Assembly (NCBI RefSeq): GCF_014288115.1
Contig: NZ_JACOOK010000001.1
Location: forward strand, 310,001 to 374,000
DNA: 64,000 nt
Origin: Alistipes_A hominis
GTDB lineage: Bacteria; Bacteroidota; Bacteroidia; Bacteroidales; Rikenellaceae
Direction of reading: 5' to 3'
The notes under the pieces were generated by a model. The model was given only the letters and a program-made list of their open reading frames with translations, was not told the DNA's origin and searched no databases. Within the stretch, counting starts at the first letter, position 1. Every line of letters starts with the position of its first letter. Positions 58,397-64,000 of this stretch are shown here, piece by piece. A program made the translations under genes and the position numbers.

Positions 58397-59562
58397 AGCA
58401 ATGACTTGATTTTATCGATCGAACGCTGCAACAGCTCTTCCGTCGCGCAAAGGCTGATCCGGACGTACCGGTTCCCTTCCGAACCGAAAATACCGCCCGG
58501 CGTCAGGAAGACGCCGCAGCCGTTCAGTATTTTATCCGAAAACTCGTAACAGTCGCCCGCGCCCTCCGGCAGGCGTCCCCAGACGAACAGACCGGCCTGG
58601 CCCGCATCGTACGAACACCCGATCTGGTTCAGGATTTCATAGGCTTTCGCTTCGCGGCTGCCGTACAACTTGTTGATCGAACGGTACCAGTCGTCGCCGA
58701 GGCTCAACGCTTTGGCCGCAGCCGCCTGCATCGGGTAAAACATTCCGGAATCCATATTGCTCTTGAATCGGATGATCTCGTCGATCCGCTGTTTCGCCGC
58801 TCCGATCATCCCGATACGCCAACCGGCCATGCTGTGGCTTTTGCTCAGCGAGTTCAGTTCGATGGCCACATCCATCGCCCCGTCGGCCGCAAGCAGGCTC
58901 GCCGGACGCGGGTTACGCAAGAAACTGTACGGGTTGTCATGCAGCAGCAGGATGTTATGCTTTTTCGCGAAATCCACCAGTTTCTGAAACAAACCCTCTT
59001 GGGGTATCGCCCCAGTCGGCATGTGCGGATAATTGACGATCATCATTTTGACGCCCTGTATCCCCTGCCGTTCGATCTCGTCGAAATCGGGCATCCAGCC
59101 GGTCGCCTCGCGTAATTTGTAATCGACGCAGACCCCGCCGGCAATCGTAGCCGCCGAGCGGTAAGTCGGATAACCGGGATTCGGCACCAGCACTTTATCG
59201 CCCTTGTCCAGGTAGGTCATGCAAACGTGCATGATCCCCTCTTTCGAGCCGATCAGCGGCAGGATCTCGCTCACAGGATCGAGCGTTACGCCGTAACGAT
59301 CCCGATACCAAGCGGCGAATGCGTTGCGCAGCACGGCGGCGCCTTTATAGGGTTGATAACCGTGATTCCCAGGTTTGGCCGCTTCAGCGGCAAGCGTGGC
59401 CACCACCTCCGGATGGGGAGGCTGATCGGGACTTCCGATGCCGAGGTTGATTACCTCGCGTCCGGCGGCCCGCATCTCGTCGATCTCACGCAGCTTCTTC
59501 GAGAAGTAGTACTCCTCGACGCTGCCCAGCCGTTCGGCCAGTTCCACTTTGATCGGATTCAT
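58393..59562 (-). CDS. PLP-dependent aminotransferase of the aromatic operon
   Basis: A 389-residue class I/II fold aminotransferase. Landmarks are 'VINLGIGSPDQPPHPEVV' near the N-terminus, 'NPGYPTYRSAATIAGG', 'NYPHMPTGA', and the PLP lysine in LNSLSKSHSMAGWRIG with the conserved Arg after it. Motifs are close to LL-diaminopimelate and aspartate aminotransferase subfamilies. Position between pheA and tyrA makes amination of phenylpyruvate and hydroxyphenylpyruvate the likely job; a second use in lysine synthesis (DapL-like) cannot be excluded. It lies 18 bases after pheA. Confidence 0.85.
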   Translation of the reverse strand: MNPIKVELAERLGSVEEYYFSKKLREIDEMRAAGREVINLGIGSPDQPPHPEVVATLAAEAAKPGNHGYQPYKGAAVLRNAFAAWYRDRYGVTLDPVSEILPLIGSKEGIMHVCMTYLDKGDKVLVPNPGYPTYRSAATIAGGVCVDYKLREATGWMPDFDEIERQGIQGVKMMIVNYPHMPTGAIPQEGLFQKLVDFAKKHNILLLHDNPYSFLRNPRPASLLAADGAMDVAIELNSLSKSHSMAGWRIGMIGAAKQRIDEIIRFKSNMDSGMFYPMQAAAAKALSLGDDWYRSINKLYGSREAKAYEILNQIGCSYDAGQAGLFVWGRLPEGAGDCYEFSDKILNGCGVFLTPGGIFGSEGNRYVRISLCATEELLQRSIDKIKSLL

Positions 59563-59580
59563 TTTTTGCTATTTTAAAAT

Positions 59581-60411
59581 TTACGAATGTTCTCCTCTGC
59601 GGTAAACGCCGTATACGTGCAGCTCGCGGCTCGCGCGGCGCATACGTTCGATCACTTCGTTATAATCGTCCATCGACGCGAATTCCATGTCGATATGGAA
59701 CATATAGTGCCACGGTTCGCTCGGGATCGGCGACGATTGCAGCTTGGTCATGTTGATCGACGAATCCTCCATCGCCCGTAGCACTTGCAGCAGCGATCCC
59801 TGCCGGTGGTCGGTCATCAGGCACAGCGACGCCTTATCGGCCTTTTCGTCGATCGGCTGGTGGTCGGGGCGCAGAATCATAAAGCGGGTGCAGTTGTTCT
59901 TGATCGTATGGATGTCGGGAGCCAAAATTTCGAGTCCGAACAGCCGGGCCGCCAGTTCGCCGGCGATCGCGGCGGCGTTGCGCGTGCCCCGTTCGGCGAT
60001 CCGGCGGGCGCTGAGCGCGGTGTCTTCGGTTTCGACCAGCTTCCAGCCGTGCGGATCGAGGAAATCGACGCACTGCAACAACGCCATCGGATGCGAGTGC
60101 ACCTCTTCGATATCTTCCAACCGCACGCCGGGCAGCGCCATCAGGTTCTGCCTGATATGCAGGTAATACTCGCCGACCGCCTGCAGGCGGCTGTTATGCA
60201 GGATGCCGAGATTCGGCAGGATGCTGCCGGCGATCGAGTTCTCAATCGCCATCACGCCGCAGTCCGAGTCGCCGCTTTCGACCTGGCGAGCCACTTCGCG
60301 GAATGTCGGGCACGGCACGATCTCGATCCCTTCGCCCCAATACCGTTCGGCGACAATGTGGTGGAAACTCCCCTCGTAACCCTGTATGGCCACTTTCATC
60401 TTTCCGTTCAT
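59581..60411 (-). CDS. pheA: Prephenate dehydratase
   Basis: PheA converts prephenate to phenylpyruvate. The 276-residue protein has a catalytic PDT domain (residues 5-180) with IQGYEGSFHHIVAERY, 'CGVMAIENSIAGSILPN' and the catalytic 'NNCTRFMIL' (TRF). A regulatory ACT domain covers about 190-270 (KASLCLMTDHRQGSLLQVLR). The ACT region holds 'LQSSPIPSEPW' in place of the usual ESRP allosteric motif. It is first in the operon, 33 bases after the attenuator hairpin. Two regulation layers are therefore expected: transcription attenuation by aminoacyl-tRNA supply and feedback through ACT. Confidence 0.95.
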   Translation of the reverse strand: MNGKMKVAIQGYEGSFHHIVAERYWGEGIEIVPCPTFREVARQVESGDSDCGVMAIENSIAGSILPNLGILHNSRLQAVGEYYLHIRQNLMALPGVRLEDIEEVHSHPMALLQCVDFLDPHGWKLVETEDTALSARRIAERGTRNAAAIAGELAARLFGLEILAPDIHTIKNNCTRFMILRPDHQPIDEKADKASLCLMTDHRQGSLLQVLRAMEDSSINMTKLQSSPIPSEPWHYMFHIDMEFASMDDYNEVIERMRRASRELHVYGVYRRGEHS

Positions 60412-60443
60412 CTTCCTGTCTCTTTTACATCTTCCGTATCGAC

Positions 60444-60478
60444 AAAAAATCCCGGCTCCTTACGGACCGGGATTTTTA
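60444..60478 (-). terminator. Attenuator terminator in the pheA leader
   Basis: Minus strand: AAAAATCCCGG + TCC, loop GTAA, GGA, one unpaired G, CCGGGATTTTTTG. A strong intrinsic terminator standing between the promoter and pheA, so it must be conditional. Confidence 0.85.
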
Positions 60479-60506
60479 TTATTTTTCGCACAAGCACTTA
60501 TCTTCG

Positions 60507-60590
60507 CTATCGGCAACGCAACCCCAGTCCGCTTTTGGTAAAAAAGTAGAAGTAAAAATAATAACCCCAAAAAAGCGAAAGCTGATTCAT
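60507..60590 (-). CDS. Aromatic leader peptide of the pheA operon
   Basis: A 27-codon ORF on the minus strand, too short for routine gene calls. It starts ATG AAT CAG and ends CGA TAG. The residues read FWGYYFYFYFF at positions 7-17, ten aromatic residues in eleven, four Tyr and five Phe plus Trp. Only 40 bases separate it from the promoter and about 30 from the terminator. This is the layout of ribosome-sensing leaders: low charged tRNA-Phe or tRNA-Tyr would stall translation here. The purine-rich CAGAGGGACG just before the ATG could act as a ribosome-binding site. Confidence 0.85.
   Translation of the reverse strand: MNQLSLFWGYYFYFYFFTKSGLGLRCR
60522..60540 (-). promoter_or_regulatory. Antiterminator segment of the pheA leader
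   Basis: GGACTGGG (60530-60523, minus strand) is complementary, with one G-T pair, to CCCGGTCC (60471-60464), the 5' arm of the terminator. CCAAAAGCG just upstream (60538-60530) can instead pair with CGCTTTT..GG in codons 5-8. These are the two mutually exclusive folds needed for attenuation. Confidence 0.7.
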
Positions 60591-60637
60591 CGTCCCTCTG
60601 AACTGATTAGCTTGTTATACTTTATTTTTTATCTGTG

Positions 60638-60668
60638 CAAATGTACGATAAAAACGGGAAAAAACAAG
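60638..60668 (-). promoter_or_regulatory. Promoter of the pheA operon
   Basis: Minus strand: CTTG (60668-60665), 19 bp, TACATTTG (60645-60638, exact). It gives a start near 60631, 40 bases before the leader ATG. It lies directly after the rmuC stop, and no rmuC terminator is seen. Confidence 0.75.
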
Positions 60669-60674
60669 AAAAAT

Positions 60675-62018
60675 TTAACCGATACCGTTATTTTTTTCAA
60701 CCTGAAGCCCCGAGCGGCCGTCCTGCGCCCCCGGCAACGGGTCCCCATCGTCGTAATCGGACAGCTGCGCAGGCAGGTCTTTGGTGGCTTTCACCCCCAG
60801 CTCACGCAACCGCTCGGTACGCCGGATCAGGTTGCCGCTGCCGGTTTTCAATTGTTTGATCGCCCGTTCGTATTTCTCCCCGGCAGCCGAAACGCTGCGC
60901 CCCAGATCGGTCAGCGTCTCGGCGAAACCGACGAATTTGTCGTACAGATTCGCCCCTTCGGTGGCGATCGCGATCGCATTCTTGTTCTGCTTGTCCCGCT
61001 TCCACAGGTCGTCGACCAATTTCAGCAACGCGAACAGGTTCGTCGGACTGCTGACGATCACCTTTTTATTATAAGCGTCGCTCCACAGCGTCGGGTCGTA
61101 CTGCATCGCCAGCAAGAACGCCGGCTCGTTCGGCACGAACATAATGACGAAATCCGGCGAGTCTACGAGCGCCTGGTAACGCTTGCTGCCCAGCTCGTCG
61201 ATATGACTGCGCACCGACCGCAGGTGATTCTTCACCGCGCGCGACGCTTCGTCCGGATCGGCGCTTTCGGTATAGGCGACATAAGCCGTCAGCGACACTT
61301 TCGAGTCGACGACGATCTGCTTGCGGTCGGGCAGGTTCAGGATCACGTCCGGACGCAGGTTGTTGCCCGCAGCGTCTTTGAGGTTCTCCTGCGTAAAATA
61401 ATGAATCCCCTTGACCAAGTGCGAACTATCGAGGATCGTTTCGAGAATCATTTCGCCCCAATCGCCCTGCACCTTCGAATTGCCCTTCAGCGCACGCGTC
61501 AGGTTGTTGGCCTCCTCGGACATCCGGCGGTTCATCTCGTTCAGGCTGCGAATCTCCTCTTTCAGCGAAAAACGCTGCTGCGCCTCCTTGTCGTACACTT
61601 CGTCGACCCGTTTGCGGAATCCTTCGATATTTTCCCGGAACGGCTTCAGCAACGACTCCAGCGATTCCCGGTTACTCTGCTTGAACTGCCGGCTCTTCTC
61701 CTCCAGAATGTCGTTAGCCAGATTTTTAAAAGCGAGACGCTGCTGCTCTTGCAGCGCGGCGATCTCTTCGGTGCGGCGGGCGCGCTCGCGCTCGGCTTCG
61801 GCCTGCTGATAGAGCAATTTCTCCTCGAGGGCCGCACACCGGGCCGCCCGTTCGGCGGCCTGGCGGTTCAGGTCGATCAACTGTGCGTTTTTGGCTTCAT
61901 TATCCGCTTTCAACGCCTCTTCCGTCCGCGCATACCGCCTGAACGCCGGCCGGAAAGCCAACGCCGCCGCAGCGATTCCCGCAACCAATCCGATGAACAA
62001 CAAACCCGCTTCGATCAT
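60675..62018 (-). CDS. rmuC: DNA recombination protein RmuC
   Basis: A 447-residue protein with one N-terminal transmembrane helix (GLLFIGLVAGIAAAALAF), a long coiled coil (about residues 25-140, rich in Arg/Glu/Ala) and the RmuC nuclease-like domain (about 150-430). Its landmarks are 'KVQGDWGEMILETILDSSHL', 'RPDVILNLPDRKQIVVDSKVSL' and 'FVIMFVPNEPAFLLAM'. RmuC limits inversions at short inverted repeats and in some bacteria takes part in anti-phage defence. I chose ATG 62018 because it begins at the membrane helix; the longer frame adds only 15 basic residues overlapping the promoter region. It is divergent from rpe. Confidence 0.92.
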   Translation of the reverse strand: MIEAGLLFIGLVAGIAAAALAFRPAFRRYARTEEALKADNEAKNAQLIDLNRQAAERAARCAALEEKLLYQQAEAERERARRTEEIAALQEQQRLAFKNLANDILEEKSRQFKQSNRESLESLLKPFRENIEGFRKRVDEVYDKEAQQRFSLKEEIRSLNEMNRRMSEEANNLTRALKGNSKVQGDWGEMILETILDSSHLVKGIHYFTQENLKDAAGNNLRPDVILNLPDRKQIVVDSKVSLTAYVAYTESADPDEASRAVKNHLRSVRSHIDELGSKRYQALVDSPDFVIMFVPNEPAFLLAMQYDPTLWSDAYNKKVIVSSPTNLFALLKLVDDLWKRDKQNKNAIAIATEGANLYDKFVGFAETLTDLGRSVSAAGEKYERAIKQLKTGSGNLIRRTERLRELGVKATKDLPAQLSDYDDGDPLPGAQDGRSGLQVEKNNGIG

Positions 62019-62060
62019 TCTCCTGTCCTTTAAATTTAGCCGGCAACGCCGGCCGCAGAA

Positions 62061-62068
62061 CAAAAATA
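62061..62068 (-). promoter_or_regulatory. -7 element of rmuC
   Basis: Minus strand TATTTTTG, exact TAnnTTTG; a TTTG lies at 62095-62092 with a long 23-base spacer. It lies 13 bases from the rpe -7 element on the other strand. Confidence 0.5.
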
Positions 62069-62081
62069 GCTATAAAATCAT

Positions 62082-62089
62082 TACCTTTG
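62082..62089 (+). promoter_or_regulatory. -7 element of rpe
   Basis: TACCTTTG, exact consensus, 40 bases before the rpe ATG, overlapping the region used by the divergent rmuC promoter. Confidence 0.55.
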
Positions 62090-62128
62090 TACAAATTTGA
62101 CATTTACAAAACCAAAACTTCAGAAAAC

Positions 62129-62779
62129 ATGAAAAGAATCATATCCCCTTCGGTGCTCTCGGCGGACTTCGGACATTTGGCCGACGACATCGCGATGCTC
62201 GACCGCAGCGAAGCGGAATGGGTGCACATCGACGTGATGGACGGCGTATTCGTGCCGAACATTTCGTTCGGATTTCCGCTGATGCCGCCGATCCGCAAAG
62301 GAACGAAAAAGGTGCTCGACACGCACCTGATGATCGTCAATCCGGAAAAATACATCGAACGCTTCGCCAAGGCCGGCGCGGACATCGTCACGATCCACCT
62401 CGAAGCGACCGACGACCTGCACGGCGCGATCGCGACGATCAAAAAGGCGGGCGTCAAAGCCGGCGTTTCGATCAAGCCGAAAACGCCGGTGTCGGCAATC
62501 GTACCCTATCTCAATGAACTGGATCTGGTGCTGATCATGAGCGTCGAACCGGGCTTCGGCGGACAGTCGTTCATCGAGGGATCGACCGAGAAAGTGGCCG
62601 AACTGCGTCGGGAGATCGACCGCTGCGGGTCGCAGGCGATGATCGAGATCGACGGCGGAATCACGCTGGATAACGCCGCCGAGGTGTATGCCGCCGGATG
62701 CGAAGTACTGGTTGCAGGAAGCACGGTATTCGCCAGCCCGGATCCGGAAGAGACAATCCACAAACTGTTGAACGTATAG
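62129..62779 (+). CDS. rpe: Ribulose-phosphate 3-epimerase
   Basis: Rpe interconverts ribulose-5-phosphate and xylulose-5-phosphate in the pentose phosphate pathway. The protein has 216 residues from the ATG at 62129, which gives the conserved start RIISPSVLSADFGHLADDI. Metal-binding and catalytic blocks are VHIDVMDGVFVPNISFG, 'DTHLMIVNPEKYIERFAKAGAD', 'VLIMSVEPGFGGQSFIE' and 'IEIDGGITLDNAAEVYAAG'. The ABC-F gene follows after seven bases, so the two are one transcript. Confidence 0.97.
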   Translation: MKRIISPSVLSADFGHLADDIAMLDRSEAEWVHIDVMDGVFVPNISFGFPLMPPIRKGTKKVLDTHLMIVNPEKYIERFAKAGADIVTIHLEATDDLHGAIATIKKAGVKAGVSIKPKTPVSAIVPYLNELDLVLIMSVEPGFGGQSFIEGSTEKVAELRREIDRCGSQAMIEIDGGITLDNAAEVYAAGCEVLVAGSTVFASPDPEETIHKLLNV

Positions 62780-62786
62780 ACAAACG

Positions 62787-64000
62787 ATGATATCGGTAGA
62801 CAATCTTACGGTCAGCTTCGGGGGTTGGGATCTGTTCAGGGAGGTATCGTTCCTGATCAATGCCAAAGACCGGATCGGTCTGGTGGGCAAGAACGGAGCA
62901 GGAAAATCGACGATGCTGAAAGTGCTGATCGGAGAACAGCCGCCCTCGTCGGGAACCGTTTCGCGCAACGGCGACTGCACGGTAGGCTACCTCCCGCAAC
63001 AGATGAAGGTGGCCGACACGACCACGCTGTTCGCCGAAACCGAATCGGCCTTTTCGGAAGTGATCGGACTCGAACGCGAAATCGAGCAACTGAACCGGGA
63101 GATCGCCGAGCGGACGGACTACGAAAGCGAGGGGTACGAAAAGCTGCTGCACCGGTTGAACGATGCGACCGACCGCTTTCACATTCTCGGCGGGATGAAC
63201 CGCGAGGAGGAGGTCGAAAAGACGCTGCTCGGACTGGGCTTCCAACGAAGCGACTTCGGACGGGCGACCAGCGAGTTCAGCGGCGGATGGCGGATGCGCA
63301 TCGAACTGGCGAAGCTGCTGCTTCGCCGGCCGTCGGTATTCCTGCTCGACGAACCCACGAATCACCTCGACATCGAGAGCATCGGATGGCTCGAAAACTA
63401 CCTGAAGGAGTACAACGGCGCGGTCGTGCTGATTTCGCACGACCGCGCATTCCTCGATAACGTCACCACGCGGACGATCGAAATATCGCTCGGCAAGGTG
63501 TACGACTACCGCGTGCCGTACAGCCGGTACGTCGAGCTGCGGCGCGAACGGCGCGAGCAGCAGATGGCGGCCTACGTGAACCAGCAAAAGATGATCGAAC
63601 AGACCGAAGACTTCATCGAACGCTTCCGTTACAAGCCGACCAAATCGAACCAGGTGCAGTCGCGCATCAAGCAACTCGAAAAGATCGAACGGATCGAAGT
63701 GGACGAGGAGGACCTCAGCCGGCTGAACATCAAGTTTCCGCCGGCCCCGCGTTCGGGACAGATCGTCGTGGAAGCGAAAGACGCCGGCAAAAGTTTCGGC
63801 GAAAAGCACGTCTTTTCGGGCGCGACGTTTACGATCGAACGCGGACAAAAAATCGCGCTGGTCGGCCGCAATGGCGAAGGGAAAACCACGTTCGCGCGGA
63901 TGGCGATCGGGCAACTGGAGCCGACCGAAGGCAGCGTCCGCATCGGACACAACGTCCGCATCGGCTACTACGCACAAAATCAGGACGACCTGATGAACGG
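62787..64000 (+). CDS. ABC-F family ATPase (3' truncated by the window end)
   Basis: The first 404 residues of an ABC-F protein (soluble, two ATP-binding cassettes, no membrane domain). Domain 1 has Walker A GLVGKNGAGKSTM (about 33-45), the ABC signature EFSGGWRMRIELAK and Walker B 'SVFLLDEPTNHLDIES'. A P-site-tRNA-interaction-motif-like linker rich in Arg/Lys/Glu covers about 245-300 ('QQKMIEQTEDFIERFRYKP', 'QSRIKQLEKIERIEVDEED'). Domain 2 starts near 330 with Walker A 'VGRNGEGKTTFARM'. ABC-F proteins act on ribosomes, in translation or antibiotic protection. The subclass (EttA, Uup, YheS type) cannot be fixed without the C-terminus; the linker resembles YheS/YdiF types. The start at 62787 is seven bases after rpe. 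Confidence 0.9.
   Translation, partial: MISVDNLTVSFGGWDLFREVSFLINAKDRIGLVGKNGAGKSTMLKVLIGEQPPSSGTVSRNGDCTVGYLPQQMKVADTTTLFAETESAFSEVIGLEREIEQLNREIAERTDYESEGYEKLLHRLNDATDRFHILGGMNREEEVEKTLLGLGFQRSDFGRATSEFSGGWRMRIELAKLLLRRPSVFLLDEPTNHLDIESIGWLENYLKEYNGAVVLISHDRAFLDNVTTRTIEISLGKVYDYRVPYSRYVELRRERREQQMAAYVNQQKMIEQTEDFIERFRYKPTKSNQVQSRIKQLEKIERIEVDEEDLSRLNIKFPPAPRSGQIVVEAKDAGKSFGEKHVFSGATFTIERGQKIALVGRNGEGKTTFARMAIGQLEPTEGSVRIGHNVRIGYYAQNQDDLMN

Noticed and set aside
1..64000. CRISPR array, insertion sequence, integrase or rRNA
   Set aside because: No regularly spaced repeats, transposase or integrase motifs or rRNA stretches were found when reading through.

Overview
The window is a chromosomal segment of about 57% GC from a member of the Bacteroidota, most likely order Bacteroidales. 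Rikenellaceae or an Alistipes-like genus fits best, but that is inference from GC and gene content, not proof. The evidence is the promoter type (TTTG, 19-20 bp, TAnnTTTG, seen before many genes), the fimbrillin/DUF4493/PCMD surface lipoproteins, an S46 dipeptidyl-peptidase, OprO/P-type porins, a C-terminally extended LysRS, a bifunctional DAHP synthase/chorismate mutase and a membrane pyrophosphatase. I see no insertion sequence, integrase, CRISPR array or rRNA. There is one tRNA gene, and no gene-free stretch longer than about 300 bases.

Layout. 1-4.4 kb: tail of a GH25 lysozyme gene, then nadB, a ThuA-like lipoprotein gene and prfC. 4.4-5.0 kb: two tandem, related small membrane proteins. 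5.0-12.2 kb: an outer-membrane barrel, lysS-tpiA, a CBS/CorC membrane protein and a small membrane protein. 12.2-22.7 kb: mtnA, the electron-bifurcating NfnAB pair behind a DUF1573 protein, divergent bioB/bioD, hppA, a SPOUT methyltransferase and panB.

22.9-33.0 kb: a seven-gene surface operon (fimbrillin-like, two DUF4493-like, DUF4493-PCMD, two related beta-barrels, PCMD lipoprotein) with a palindromic candidate operator and a leader hairpin. It is followed by a macroglobulin-like secreted protein. 45.4-35.8 kb (minus strand): a tightly packed seven-gene operon of porin, imelysin lipoprotein, di-heme DUF1111 lipoprotein, second porin, mono-heme lipoprotein, Rid/chorismatase-like protein and fused CcsBA cytochrome c assembly factor. 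This looks like a self-contained envelope heme/iron redox module. 45.6 kb: tRNA-Arg(UCU).

45.9-52.2 kb: an OMP-like protein, a PHP histidinol-phosphatase, a NapH-like ferredoxin fused to HMA-like domains, and a DPP7-type S46 peptidase. 56.2-52.3 kb (minus): a cassette of WG-repeat kinase, vWA protein and WG-repeat pseudokinase, with no recognisable described counterpart.

60.7-56.4 kb (minus): a phenylalanine/tyrosine operon (pheA, aminotransferase, tyrA, DAHP synthase-chorismate mutase). It is preceded by a complete candidate ribosome-mediated attenuator: promoter, a 27-codon leader peptide with ten aromatic residues in eleven positions, an alternative pairing segment and an intrinsic terminator. 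60.7-64 kb: rmuC, then divergent rpe and a 3'-truncated ABC-F gene.

The two signals most worth following are the aromatic attenuator and the kinase-vWA-pseudokinase cassette. The heme/imelysin operon and the PCMD surface operon come next.
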